Positions 1 through 8,170 of a stretch of 64,000 nucleotides of DNA are shown here, piece after piece; position 1 is the first letter of the stretch, and each line of letters begins with the position of its first letter. The notes under the pieces were generated by a model that was given only the letters and a program-made list of their open reading frames with translations, ran no database searches and was not told the DNA's origin. The stretch comes from an uncultured Collinsella sp. (lineage in GTDB: Bacteria; Actinomycetota; Coriobacteriia; Coriobacteriales; Coriobacteriaceae): contig CABUPH010000005.1 in NCBI GenBank assembly GCA_902493375.1, forward strand, positions 62,001-126,000. Reading direction: 5' to 3'. A program made the translations under genes and the position numbers.

Positions 1-887
1 CTCATAACCTGGAAGAGGTTGAGGGTGCCATCAAGGACAACACTACGGTCATCTACCTCGAGACGCTCGGCAACCCCAATTCCGACATTCCCAACATCGA
101 CGCTATCTCCGAGGTCGCCAAGAAGCACGGTCTTCCGGTCGTCGTCGATAACACCTTCGGCACCCCGTATCTGTTCCGTCCGCTGGAGCACGGCGCCAAC
201 ATCGTCGTTCACTCCGCAACTAAGTTCATCGGCGGCCACGGTACCTCGCTGGGCGGTGTGATCGTCGACGGCGGTAACTTCGATTGGAAGGCGAGTGGCA
301 AGTACGCCCAGATCGCTGAGCCCAACCCCTCCTACCATGGCGTCTCGTTTGCCGAGGCTGCCGGTCCCGCTGCCTTCGCGACCTATGTCCGCGCCATCTT
401 GCTGCGCGACGAGGGCGCCTGCATCAGCCCGTTCAACGCCTGGGTCCTGCTCCAGGGCACCGAGACTCTGTCGCTGCGCGTCGACCGTCATGTCGAGAAC
501 ACCAAGAAGGTCGTTGAGTTCCTGGCTGGTGACAGCCATGTCGCCAAGGTGAACCACCCGAGCCTGTCTGAGCACCCCGATCACGAGCTCTATCAGAAGT
601 ACTTCCCCAACGGTGGCGCGTCGATCTTCACCTTTGAGATTAAGGGTGGCCAGGAGGCAGCTTGGAAGTTCATCGATCATCTGCAGGTGTTCTCGCTGCT
701 CGCCAACGTGGCCGACGTCAAGTCGCTCGTCGTGCACCCGGCTACCACCACGCACTCCCAGCTCTCTGCCGAGGAGCTCGCCGAGCAGAACATCACGCCC
801 TCCACGATCCGTCTTTCCATCGGTACCGAGAACGCCGAGGACATCATTTGGGATCTGAAGCAGGCCTTCGCCGCGCTGGACGAGTAA
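1..887 (+). CDS. O-acetylhomoserine sulfhydrylase (MetY-like), 3' part
   Basis: This PLP enzyme of the Cys/Met metabolism (trans-sulfuration) family would make homocysteine from O-acetylhomoserine and sulfide in the cytosol. The gene is cut by the window edge. The open frame runs from base 3 to a TAA at 885-887, about 294 residues of a usual 425-430. The PLP-lysine segment HSATKFIGGHG is visible around 208-240, preceded by VVVDNTFGTPYL, the aspartate and aromatic region near the cofactor. The C-terminal domain ends normally. A strong terminator follows at 950-988, so this ends a transcript. Close relatives (cystathionine gamma-synthase, O-succinylhomoserine enzymes) cannot be fully excluded without the N-terminus. 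Confidence 0.88.
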   Translation, partial: HNLEEVEGAIKDNTTVIYLETLGNPNSDIPNIDAISEVAKKHGLPVVVDNTFGTPYLFRPLEHGANIVVHSATKFIGGHGTSLGGVIVDGGNFDWKASGKYAQIAEPNPSYHGVSFAEAAGPAAFATYVRAILLRDEGACISPFNAWVLLQGTETLSLRVDRHVENTKKVVEFLAGDSHVAKVNHPSLSEHPDHELYQKYFPNGGASIFTFEIKGGQEAAWKFIDHLQVFSLLANVADVKSLVVHPATTTHSQLSAEELAEQNITPSTIRLSIGTENAEDIIWDLKQAFAALDE

Positions 888-949
888 GGCGACTTGTGCA
901 AGGACCCCTTGCGACTCGATAGGTATAACTGCATAAAATGCCTGCTCAA

Positions 950-988
950 GGCGCCTGCGCAAGCAATGGTTGCGCAGGCGCCTTTTTT
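950..988 (+). terminator. Rho-independent terminator after the metY-like gene
   Basis: A 13-bp perfect stem (GGCGCCTGCGCAA with its complement at 970-982) encloses a 7-nt loop and is followed by six T residues at 983-988. The rest of the 888-1199 gap holds no further gene that I can support and should contain the promoter of the next gene. Confidence 0.93.
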
Positions 989-1199
989 GCATAGGAAGGG
1001 CGCTATTACAGGGTTTTTGGCATGCTTTATGCATTCGAGTTGTGGAAAACTCCTGTTGAGAGGATGTGAGTTTTACGCAATTGACGTGCGCCTTTTGAGT
1101 AAAACCGCAGGTCGCGATTTGCTCGAGGTACTATGCAGCGCGATCGAATCACACGCAGCTCAAACGCAGCAAAAACGCACTACGGAGGTTTCCAGCTAC

Positions 1200-1976
1200 A
1201 TGAGGATCGATTCACGAAAACCGAAAGCCGCCGCCCTTTCCGCCGCTCTGACCGTGGCGCTTTTGGCGGGCGCCGGCGCAACTGATGCCCACGCGGCAAC
1301 ACTGTCCGATACGGTTGGATCTACGCCGTCCGAGACGACGCTGGTACAGCCCGTTGATTATCGCGGCGATGGTTATGGTTCCATGCAGGAGTGGAACGCC
1401 TCGATGGAGGCCAAGCGCGATTCCCTTGAGATGCGCGCTCAGATTATCCTAAACATGTATGGTGACTATGCCACCGATGACGAGCGCGCTGTGCTGCAGG
1501 GTTGTATCGATGGTGCGGGCAGCCTTTTGACGATGGGGGAGGTCGACGCGAAGTCGACCGAGCTCGATGAGCTGCGCACTGCGCTTGAGAATGCCAAGCG
1601 CGAAGCGCTCGAGGCCGCTGCCGCCGAGGCAGAGGCTGCCGAGGCCGCCCAGGCTTCGTACTACAACGCCGGCTACACTCCGTCCTACGCGTCTGCCGCG
1701 TCCTACGCGAACGGATCGGGCCTGACGCGCTCTGCGGGTGTCAATAACTACAACGGGCGCCGCGAGACCTATTACAGCAGCAATGTGCTTTATCACTATC
1801 GCACGGGCGAATGGACTCAGGATTCTGAGGGCTTCTGGCGCGATTCCGACGGCTATTACGTTGTTGCCGCGGGCGATATGGCCCAGGGCTCGACCTTTAC
1901 GGGCTCCAAGGGTGATTGCAAGGTCTATGACTCCGGCTGCGCCGCCGGAACCACCGACTACTACACCGGTTGGTAA
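1200..1976 (+). CDS. Secreted protein of unknown function
   Basis: The 258-residue product begins with a Sec signal peptide: basic MRIDSRKPK, a hydrophobic stretch, then a probable cleavage after DAHA near residue 34. A mature helical segment rich in Ala and Glu (about 120-155, AEAEAAEAAQ) could be a coiled coil. The C-terminal third is rich in Tyr, Gly and Asp and ends in DYYTGW. The start at 1200 is chosen because GGAGG sits 11 bases upstream and the signal peptide follows at once; the open frame extends upstream but without a plausible signal. It lies alone between two terminators. I do not recognise the family. An extracytoplasmic wall-associated role is an inference. Confidence 0.75.
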   Translation: MRIDSRKPKAAALSAALTVALLAGAGATDAHAATLSDTVGSTPSETTLVQPVDYRGDGYGSMQEWNASMEAKRDSLEMRAQIILNMYGDYATDDERAVLQGCIDGAGSLLTMGEVDAKSTELDELRTALENAKREALEAAAAEAEAAEAAQASYYNAGYTPSYASAASYANGSGLTRSAGVNNYNGRRETYYSSNVLYHYRTGEWTQDSEGFWRDSDGYYVVAAGDMAQGSTFTGSKGDCKVYDSGCAAGTTDYYTGW

Positions 1977-2006
1977 TCTGCCATCAGAGCAAAATAGGCA
2001 CATGAT

Positions 2007-2057
2007 GGGCGGGCGTCTTTACTGAGCTTTTAGGCAACGTAAAGCCGCCCTTTCTTT
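2007..2057 (+). terminator. Imperfect terminator hairpin
   Basis: GGGCGG and CTTTAC in the left arm pair with GTAAAG and CCGCCC in the right arm, leaving a 4-nt bulge and a 16-nt loop, then TTTCTTT. It probably ends the secreted-protein transcript. Confidence 0.6.
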
Positions 2058-2167
2058 ATGTGCGTTTGAGTTAACAGAGCCCTTACCGTGGCGGTACGCT
2101 GGGCGTATGCATGCGGGGCACACTGGTTCATGAGAAATAGGGTCTTTCTCTTGGAGGAAGTGATCTT

Positions 2168-2374
2168 GTGAATGCTCGAGATATTGCCGTTGCCGCCGTC
2201 GCGTTGATGCTTGGCTGCCTTGGTCCCACGGCCGCGCTCGTCGCGGGCATGCAGGGGACATGCGGGGCTGCTCCTATCGTGGTCGGCGCGCTGATCGCGG
2301 CCGCGCTGCTGGGAAGTGCGGGCGTGGTTCTTTGCCGCGACGATGAGGACGAGGTGCCGGGGTCGCAACGCTAA
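2168..2374 (+). CDS. Small two-helix membrane protein
   Basis: This 68-residue product starts at GTG 2168, with GGAGG centred about 12 bases upstream. Two hydrophobic stretches (about residues 5-28 and 36-56) suggest two membrane helices, followed by an acidic tail, DDEDEVP. A perfect terminator follows at 2416-2450. No family is recognised. The good ribosome site, its own terminator and the clean hydrophobic pattern support a real gene. Confidence 0.6.
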   Translation: MNARDIAVAAVALMLGCLGPTAALVAGMQGTCGAAPIVVGALIAAALLGSAGVVLCRDDEDEVPGSQR

Positions 2375-2415
2375 CTGTTGTGAGATCGGCCGCCGGTCAT
2401 AGACGAAGATGAAGG

Positions 2416-2450
2416 CCGCCGCAGGGGAAAGGTTCCCTTGCGGCGGTTTT
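2416..2450 (+). terminator. Rho-independent terminator
   Basis: A 14-bp stem (CCGCCGCAGGGGAA pairing with TTCCCTTGCGGCGG, one G-T pair) with a 3-nt loop and TTTT. It sits between the small membrane gene and the convergent panE. Confidence 0.85.
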
Positions 2451-2483
2451 GCTGTTAAGGCTGTTGAATGCGGCGCGTCGGCG

Positions 2484-3398
2484 CTACCAGCTTTTCTCGA
2501 TATCGCGGATGCGCCGATAGAGCCACTCGTTTTGCGGTGCCTGGATATCGTGTTTGGCTGCGAGGCGGCAGATGGTGCCCGCGAACTCATCAACCTCGGT
2601 TTTGCGCCTTGCGATGCGGTCTTGAGCCATCGAGGGCATACCGGCGGGGTCGATTCCCTCGATGAGGTGCACCATTTGCGTCAGGTCTGCCTCGGTCAGT
2701 TCAACGCCCTCGGCGTTGGCGACCGCAAGCGTTTCGCGCATGGCGGAAACAAAGCAGCGACGCTGCTCGGAGCCCGGCTCCGTGGCGCTTCCGTAGGTCC
2801 CGCCGTAGGCCATGCAGGTCTGGTTGATGCCGTCGTTGAGCATGAGTTTGGCCCACATGCGGTGGGCGATGTCGTCCTCGACGGTATGGGCGATGCCGCA
2901 GCGCGTATAGAGCTCGTCGATTGCGGTGATGGTTGCGGGGTTCGTGCCGGCCGCCGCGCCAAAGCGGATTTCGCCCGCATTGGTAAAGGTGAGCGCGCCG
3001 TTGAGAAACACGGCGTCCATGCCCTGGCAGATACCAAGAACGGTATGCTCCCAGCCAAAGCGTTCGGCAATCTTTTGCTCGCTCGTAATGCCGTTGCACA
3101 GCGAGGCGATGAGCGTGTTGGGTCCCACGACGCGCTCCATAGTCTTGAGTGCTTGGTCGAGACCGGTGGTCTTGACTGTCAGGATGACCAGATCGGCGGG
3201 CGTCGCCTCGCTGGCACGGACGGACGTGAGATCGCAGGGCTTGCCGTTGACGGTGAGCGCGTCGTTCGCGTGACGCTCAAAACGGGTGTCATCCATAACG
3301 TATTCGACGGCGTCATTGCCGAGGGCCTTGGCAATCATGCTGCCGTAGAGCAAGCCGACGCCGCCCTTGCCGATAAAGGCGACCTTGTTGATCTGCAT
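2484..3398 (-). CDS. panE: 2-dehydropantoate 2-reductase
   Basis: This cytosolic ketopantoate reductase uses NADPH to reduce 2-dehydropantoate to pantoate in pantothenate/CoA synthesis. The Rossmann motif GKGGVGLLYG is at residues 10-19. The ApbA C-terminal helical domain is present, with KLMLNDGINQTCMA carrying the family's catalytic Lys and Asn region. The 304-residue length is normal. The second ATG (3398) is preferred because GGGGAG lies 9 bases before it, whereas it abuts the first ATG at 3407. A terminator-like hairpin and a short ORF lie in the leader (3421-3560), suggesting attenuation. Some family members reduce other 2-keto acids, so substrate assignment is by family. Confidence 0.85.
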   Translation of the reverse strand: MQINKVAFIGKGGVGLLYGSMIAKALGNDAVEYVMDDTRFERHANDALTVNGKPCDLTSVRASEATPADLVILTVKTTGLDQALKTMERVVGPNTLIASLCNGITSEQKIAERFGWEHTVLGICQGMDAVFLNGALTFTNAGEIRFGAAAGTNPATITAIDELYTRCGIAHTVEDDIAHRMWAKLMLNDGINQTCMAYGGTYGSATEPGSEQRRCFVSAMRETLAVANAEGVELTEADLTQMVHLIEGIDPAGMPSMAQDRIARRKTEVDEFAGTICRLAAKHDIQAPQNEWLYRRIRDIEKSW

Positions 3399-3416
3399 GT
3401 GAATCATCTCCCCATG

Positions 3417-3443
3417 TAAAAGGCGCCCGCGTAAGGGGCGCCT
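3417..3443 (-). terminator. Terminator-like hairpin in the panE leader
   Basis: Read on the minus strand, AGGCGCCC and GGGCGCCT form an 8-bp stem with a 7-nt loop, followed by TTTT and then the panE ribosome site. With no long gene upstream on that strand, it is better read as a leader attenuator than as the end of another transcript. Confidence 0.55.
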
Positions 3444-3491
3444 GATGGATTGTATGCTGCCAGGGTGATTGGTGGGTGCGCGGGGCGGCTG

Positions 3492-3560
3492 TTATAAAAA
3501 AGAAACGTTTGCCTGGACGCTACGCTGCAGGGCAGACCGCAAAGACATGCGCGTGGTCAT
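3492..3560 (-). CDS. Possible 22-residue leader peptide
   Basis: The short minus-strand ORF starts at ATG 3560 with AAAGGAG six bases upstream, and reads MTTRMSLRSALQRSVQANV plus SFL before a TAA. It lies about 50 bases upstream of the terminator-like hairpin before panE, the arrangement of a transcription attenuator. Its ribosome site falls in the loop of a weak 5-bp hairpin (3561-3581). No run of one amino acid points to a regulatory tRNA. It is a prediction from position and ribosome site only. Confidence 0.35.
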   Translation of the reverse strand: MTTRMSLRSALQRSVQANVSFL

Positions 3561-3723
3561 GCCCGGCTCCTTTCATCGGGCTTTTTGCTGATGTTAAAGC
3601 GGTGCCGTGACGGCTCGATTTCTGCTGCGTTACGATACGTTCTCGATTGCGATTCCACGATGTTTCGGCTGCGTGACCATTGTGTTTCGCCTTGCCGGGG
3701 CGCTGATGGCGAAGGGAGGGGCC

Positions 3724-4914
3724 GTGCAATACCGTGTTGACCCCAAAAGTGGTAACCGAATATCCGCTCTGGGTCTGGGCTGCATGAGGTTTCCCGGTGC
3801 GCCGGGACACCCCGATGCGAAGACGGCCGATGCCATCATCTCCCGCGCGGTGGAGCAGGGGATTAACTACCTGGACACGGCCTATCTCTATCCCGGCAAC
3901 GAGGCGTGCGTGGGTGCGTCGCTTGAGCGCCTGGGCTTGCGCGACCAGGTTTTGCTCGCAACCAAGCTGCCGCATGCTTCGTGCAAATGCGCGGAGGATT
4001 TCGACCGGTTCTTCGACGAGCAACTGCGCCGCCTACGGACCGACCATATCGACTATTACCTCATGCATAACATTACCTCGCCCGCCCAGTGGGAACGTGT
4101 GGTGGCGTTGGGCATTGAGGACTGGATCGCGTGTCAAAAGGCGGCGGGGCGCATTCGCCAGATTGGTTTTTCGTACCACGGCAGCGCAGCGGACTTTCTG
4201 ACAATGCTCGATGCATATGAGTGGGACTTTTGCCAGATCCAGTACAATTACGCTGGAGAGCGATATCAGGCGGGAACAGCGGGGCTCATGGCCGCCGCCG
4301 AGCGAGGCCTCGCGGTGTTTGTGATGGAGCCGCTGCTGGGCGGGCGTTTAGCGGGCAAGCTGCCGCCACGGGCCCGCGCTGTGCTCGATAGTGCCCGTGA
4401 CCCGCATTTGCTCACTCCTGCCGCCTGGGGTCTTTCGTGGGTGTGGAATCATCCTCAGGTGACGATGCTGCTTTCGGGTATGACCGATACCGCGCAGGTG
4501 GATGAGAATTCGTCACTGGCAGACCTCGCGTTGCCGAATTCGATGACTGCCAACCAGCTCGACACGATCGCGCACGTGCTGGATGAGTTTGAAAAATCGA
4601 ATCGCGTGCCCTGCACGGGATGCGGCTATTGCATGCCGTGCCCTAAAGGCATCAATATCCCTGGATGTTTTGCCGCCTACAACGCAAGCTATGCGCACAG
4701 CTGGTTTACGGGGCTGTCTCAATACTTTACGGCGAGCGCGGTGCGCACAAGCGAGCCCAAGTTGGTGAGCAATTGCGTCAAATGCGGCAAATGCGCGCGG
4801 CACTGCCCACAGCACATCGATATTCCCGAGTGTCTCGACGATGTGCGCCGACGTTTCCAGCCTGGTCCCGTGACGGCGGTGCTTAAGGCCTTCGGCAAAA
4901 CACGCTCCTCATGA
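3724..4914 (+). CDS. Aldo/keto reductase with C-terminal 4Fe-4S domain
   Basis: A 396-residue cytosolic oxidoreductase. The N-terminal TIM barrel carries the family start (ISALGLGCMRFPG) and the barrel segment YLDTAYLYPGNE with Asp and Tyr of the catalytic site. The C-terminus carries two cysteine clusters, CTGCGYCMPCPKG and NCVKCGKCARHCP, typical of the ferredoxin-linked aldo/keto reductases of anaerobes. GTG 3724 is chosen because GGAGGG precedes it by about four bases and MQYRxDPKSG is the family start; the frame stays open back to 3607. The physiological substrate is unknown. Confidence 0.88.
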   Translation: MQYRVDPKSGNRISALGLGCMRFPGAPGHPDAKTADAIISRAVEQGINYLDTAYLYPGNEACVGASLERLGLRDQVLLATKLPHASCKCAEDFDRFFDEQLRRLRTDHIDYYLMHNITSPAQWERVVALGIEDWIACQKAAGRIRQIGFSYHGSAADFLTMLDAYEWDFCQIQYNYAGERYQAGTAGLMAAAERGLAVFVMEPLLGGRLAGKLPPRARAVLDSARDPHLLTPAAWGLSWVWNHPQVTMLLSGMTDTAQVDENSSLADLALPNSMTANQLDTIAHVLDEFEKSNRVPCTGCGYCMPCPKGINIPGCFAAYNASYAHSWFTGLSQYFTASAVRTSEPKLVSNCVKCGKCARHCPQHIDIPECLDDVRRRFQPGPVTAVLKAFGKTRSS

Positions 4915-4926
4915 CCCTTTTATATC

Positions 4927-4989
4927 TTGTGATGGAATAGTTCCTGTTTGCGGCAGAATAGGGCGATAGCAGGAACTATTTCGCCGCAA
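4927..4989 (+). repeat. 63-nt hairpin element, copy 1
   Basis: The arms AATAGTTCCTG (4936-4946) and CAGGAACTATT (4970-4980) pair perfectly. The pairing extends outward with G-T pairs and one mismatch to TTG at 4927 and CAA at 4989. The 23-nt loop begins TTTGCGGCAGAATA. The same 63-nt element, with a different but still complementary five-base stem segment, occurs at 6094-6156. Both are preceded by CCCTTTTATA and followed by CTGATG and a ribosome site. It may act as an RNA leader structure or be a mobile palindrome. Confidence 0.75.
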
Positions 4990-5005
4990 CTGATGGGAGG
5001 CTATC

Positions 5006-6025
5006 GTGGGTGACCGAGGTTTACGTAATGATTCGCGTGAGGTTCGTTGGGGCATTTTGGGCGCTGGGCACATTTCTCATCGATTTGCATCGTCGCTCAA
5101 GAAGGTCGACGGGGCACGGCTGGTGGCTGCGGCCGGCCGCACTCCTGCGCATGTCGAGGAATTTTCCCGAGCGTTTTCGATCGATGCTGCGCATAGCCAT
5201 GCCTCGGCCGATGATAACGGCGATGCGGCTTATGACGCGCTGATTGCCGACCCCGATGTCGACGCAATCTACTTGGCTCTTCCGCATGGCATGCATACGC
5301 GTTGGGCCTGTCGCGCGCTGCGCGCCGGAAAGGCCGTGCTGTGCGAAAAGCCGGCCGTTTTGAGTGAGGAAGAGGCTCTCTCGATTGCTTCCACCTCTCG
5401 CGAGCGCGGCGTGCTGTTTATGGAGGCGATGAAGAATCGGTTTTGCCCGATGCGCACTCGCGTGAAGGACTTGCTTGCGTCGGGTGAGCTTGGCCGTATT
5501 GTCTCGATTGAAAGCGTGCAAAAGCTCGATTACGGCGAGCCTCCTTCGGGCTATCTGCTTGATCCGTTGCAGGGCGGCTGTCTATATGATATGGGCTGCT
5601 ATGCAGTCGGTTGGTTTGAGGATTTGCTCGCGGGCGCGTGCGAGGTTTCTTCCCGTGAAGTTCGCTGGCGTGACGTATCGGGCGGCCGCGTCGATTGGGC
5701 CGACGAGATCCATATGAGCGTCGGCGGTATACCCATTCATATGGTGTGCGACGGCAAAGCAACATATGAAAGCCGCTTAACGATTGCCTGTGAGCGGGGC
5801 TCGTTGGAAATCGAGCGGCTCCATCGCCCCGAGCTCGCTCATGTGAAGTATTCCGACGGTCGAACGCTAGAAATAAATGCCCCGTTTGAGATCGATGATT
5901 TCTACGGCGAAATCCAGCATGCGACGCAGCTTATTCAGGCGGGGAAACTCGAGAGTCCCGTCATGCCCCTTGCCGCCACGCAGCGCTGTGCACACATCAT
6001 CGATGCGATTCGCTTGAAACTTTAG
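5006..6025 (+). CDS. Gfo/Idh/MocA-family NAD(P)-dependent oxidoreductase
   Basis: A 339-residue dehydrogenase of the family that oxidises or reduces sugars, inositols or dihydrodiols. The N-terminal Rossmann motif is WGILGAGHISHRF (about residues 12-24). The family signature CEKPAVLSEEEA, with the catalytic-site Lys, is near 112-123. The GGCLYDMGCYAVGW segment lies near 190. GTG 5006 follows GGGAGG by five bases. The 63-nt hairpin element sits directly upstream. It resembles the dimeric-dihydrodiol-dehydrogenase/YvaA branch, but its substrate cannot be read from sequence. Confidence 0.82.
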   Translation: MGDRGLRNDSREVRWGILGAGHISHRFASSLKKVDGARLVAAAGRTPAHVEEFSRAFSIDAAHSHASADDNGDAAYDALIADPDVDAIYLALPHGMHTRWACRALRAGKAVLCEKPAVLSEEEALSIASTSRERGVLFMEAMKNRFCPMRTRVKDLLASGELGRIVSIESVQKLDYGEPPSGYLLDPLQGGCLYDMGCYAVGWFEDLLAGACEVSSREVRWRDVSGGRVDWADEIHMSVGGIPIHMVCDGKATYESRLTIACERGSLEIERLHRPELAHVKYSDGRTLEINAPFEIDDFYGEIQHATQLIQAGKLESPVMPLAATQRCAHIIDAIRLKL

Positions 6026-6093
6026 GGCGTGGGGGCATGGCGCCAGCGCTTGGAATGCCTGGAGGCCTTTGCTCTTGATGCCCCTTTTATAAC

Positions 6094-6156
6094 TTGCGGT
6101 GGAATACGGTCTGTTTGCGCCAAAATAAGGCACCAATAGACCGTATTTTTCCGCAA
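6094..6156 (+). repeat. 63-nt hairpin element, copy 2
   Basis: TTGCGGTGGAATACGGTCT (6094-6112) pairs with AGACCGTATTTTTCCGCAA (6138-6156), with G-T pairs. Compared with copy 1, stem positions 14-18 change from GTTCC to CGGTC while the opposite arm changes from GGAAC to GACCG, so pairing is kept. Loop, flanks and length are conserved. Confidence 0.75.
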
Positions 6157-6177
6157 CTGATGAGGAGGGAGCTGGAG

Positions 6178-7044
6178 ATGCTGACGATCGGGTGCCATCT
6201 TTCGACGACGAAGGGCTATCGGGCAATGGGGGAGACAGCGTTGTCCATTGGCGCCAATACCTTTGCATTCTTTACGCGCAACCCGCGCGGCGGCAAGGCG
6301 AAAGACCTTGACATGGATGACGTGGCGGCCCTGCGCGAGCTTATGGAGCAAAACGACTTTGGCCCGCTCGTGGCTCATGCCCCGTATACCTATAACCCCT
6401 GCTCAGCCAAAGAGCGGGCGCGCGAGTTTGCCCTGGAGGCCATGGCAGAGGACCTGCGGCGCATGGAGGCGCTGCCCGGCAACTACTACAACTTCCATCC
6501 CGGTGCGCATGTGGGGCAGGGCTCCGACGCCGGCATTCAGATGATTGTCGACGCCCTGTGCCAGGTGATGTTTGAGGGCCAGCAGACGACGGTGCTGCTC
6601 GAGACCATGGCCGGCAAGGGTACCGAGGTGGGCCGCAGCTTTGAGGAGCTGGCGTGCATTATCGAGGGCGTTGCCGCCAAGTGCCCAGAGCTGTCCGATA
6701 AGCTGGGCGTTTGTTTGGACACCTGCCATGTGAGCGATGCCGGCTACGACATCATCCATGATCTGGACGGCGTACTCGACGAGTTCGACCGCGTGGTGGG
6801 TATCGATCGCTTGCATGCCGTACACATCAACGATTCGAAGAACCCTTGTGGCGCCCATAAAGATCGTCACGAGTGCATCGGCAAGGGATACCTTGGCAGC
6901 GAGGAATTTGGTGGCGGTATGCAGGTTATGCAGAATATTGTATCGAATGGCCACTTGCGTTCGCTGCCGTTTATTTTGGAGACTCCGAACGAACTTGCAG
7001 GTTATGCAGCTGAAATTAGACTATTAAGGTCATTGCAGCAGTAA
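6178..7044 (+). CDS. nfo: Endonuclease IV (AP endonuclease)
   Basis: A Zn-dependent apurinic/apyrimidinic endonuclease of base-excision repair, 288 residues. The AP endonuclease 2 TIM barrel is intact: IGCHLSTTKGY at the start, NFHPGAHVGQG with metal-binding His, VLLETMAGKGTEVG with the metal Glu, GVCLDTCHVSDAGYD with Asp and His, HINDSKNPCGAHKDRHECIGKG, and FILETPNE near the end. ATG 6178 gives the normal N-terminus, with AGGAGG about 10 bases upstream. The 63-nt hairpin element lies immediately before the ribosome site. Confidence 0.93.
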   Translation: MLTIGCHLSTTKGYRAMGETALSIGANTFAFFTRNPRGGKAKDLDMDDVAALRELMEQNDFGPLVAHAPYTYNPCSAKERAREFALEAMAEDLRRMEALPGNYYNFHPGAHVGQGSDAGIQMIVDALCQVMFEGQQTTVLLETMAGKGTEVGRSFEELACIIEGVAAKCPELSDKLGVCLDTCHVSDAGYDIIHDLDGVLDEFDRVVGIDRLHAVHINDSKNPCGAHKDRHECIGKGYLGSEEFGGGMQVMQNIVSNGHLRSLPFILETPNELAGYAAEIRLLRSLQQ

Positions 7045-7105
7045 TGACTGTCACAAAGTAGAGTATTCCATTCACGTTATGGGTTTGTTTCAATCAGTTT
7101 TCTCA

Positions 7106-7134
7106 TTGCAGATTCGTAATTCCGGGTGCATAAT
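7106..7134 (+). promoter_or_regulatory. Promoter of the amino-acid ABC operon
   Basis: TTGCAG (7106-7111) and CATAAT (7129-7134) are separated by 17 bases, a close match to a sigma-70 promoter, about 58 bases before the substrate-binding protein start. Confidence 0.6.
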
Positions 7135-7191
7135 AGCCAACAGTTTTTGCAGACCTCTGAATCAAACGAGGTCACCGGAAGGAGACTGATT

Positions 7192-8052
7192 ATGAAGCTG
7201 AAGAAGCTTGGCGCATTTGCCGCCACGGGTGCTATGGCACTCGCCCTTGCTCTGACGGGCTGCGGTTCGTCCAACGCCACCTCTGGTTCTGATGCCGGTT
7301 CCAGCAGCTCTGACGACGCTAAGGTCGAGAAGGTCGACGGCTCCAAGGAGTACGCGCTCGTCAAGGACGGCACGCTGACCGTCGGCACCTCTGCCGAGTA
7401 CGCGCCGTTTGAGTACAAGGATGACAACGGCGACTACCAGGGCTTTGACCTTGAGCTCATCAAGGCTATCGGTGACAAGCTGGGTCTGGATGTCGAGTAC
7501 GTCAACAATGACTTTGACACGCTGGTTCCGGGCGTCGCTTCGGGCGCCAAGTATGACGTTTCCATCGCGGCTATCACCGACACGCCCGAGCGTGAGAAGG
7601 AAGTCACTTTCTCTGATTCCTACTACATGGACGATCAGGCTATCGTGACCAAGGTCGATAACACCGACATCACGGCCGACAACTACAGCGAGAAGCTCAA
7701 CAACGCCGACGCTACCATCATCGTCCAGTCTGGCTCGACCGCCGAGGCCTTTGCCCAGGAGAACTTCCCCAAGGCCAAGATCGTCCCCTACAAGGACGCC
7801 ACCGAGTGCTTCAGCGCCCTGCAGTCCGATAAGGGCGACGCCGTAGTCACCAACCGCTCCGTTGCCAGCCAGCTGACCGCCGAGCAGTTCAACACCTGCC
7901 AGACCATCAAGCAGATCAGCACCGGCGAGGAGTACGCCATCGCCATCAACCAGGGCAACACCAAGCTCAAGGACGACATCAACCAGGCTATCAAGGACCT
8001 GACCGACGACGGTACCGTCGACGCCCTCATGGCTAAGTACAATATCAAGTAA
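7192..8052 (+). CDS. Amino-acid ABC transporter substrate-binding lipoprotein
   Basis: A surface lipoprotein that captures a polar amino acid for the permease/ATPase encoded next. The signal peptide ends in the lipobox LTGC, with Cys at residue 21. A Ser/Gly/Asp linker follows. The solute-binding family 3 domain starts at LTVGTSAEYAPFEY and contains GFDLELIKAIGDKLG and YDVSIAAITDTPEREKEV. It has 286 residues, normal length. GGAGA lies 7 bases before ATG 7192. A hairpin at 8074-8105 separates it from the permease and could raise its expression relative to the membrane parts. The exact ligand (Glu/Gln, Cys or Arg class) is not determined. Confidence 0.9.
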   Translation: MKLKKLGAFAATGAMALALALTGCGSSNATSGSDAGSSSSDDAKVEKVDGSKEYALVKDGTLTVGTSAEYAPFEYKDDNGDYQGFDLELIKAIGDKLGLDVEYVNNDFDTLVPGVASGAKYDVSIAAITDTPEREKEVTFSDSYYMDDQAIVTKVDNTDITADNYSEKLNNADATIIVQSGSTAEAFAQENFPKAKIVPYKDATECFSALQSDKGDAVVTNRSVASQLTAEQFNTCQTIKQISTGEEYAIAINQGNTKLKDDINQAIKDLTDDGTVDALMAKYNIK

Positions 8053-8073
8053 AATAACTACTTGATTGCGCGC

Positions 8074-8105
8074 GGGCCCTTTCCGTTTTGGCGGAAAGGG
8101 CCTTT
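8074..8105 (+). terminator. Intercistronic hairpin between binding protein and permease
   Basis: GGCCCTTTCCG (8075-8085) pairs with CGGAAAGGGCC (8092-8102), loop of six, then TTT. Its place inside the operon suggests partial termination or mRNA stabilisation of the binding-protein message. Confidence 0.65.
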
Positions 8106-8170
8106 GCGCTTCTCTTGACGGAGAGCGTTTCCGTCTCGTTTTGCCGGCAACTTCTACGATAGGAGCCACC

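Noticed and set aside
3520..4023. A 167-codon minus-strand frame opposite the aldo/keto reductase start
   Set aside because: Shadow frame with no motif; only the short ORF 3492-3560 on this strand has a good ribosome site.
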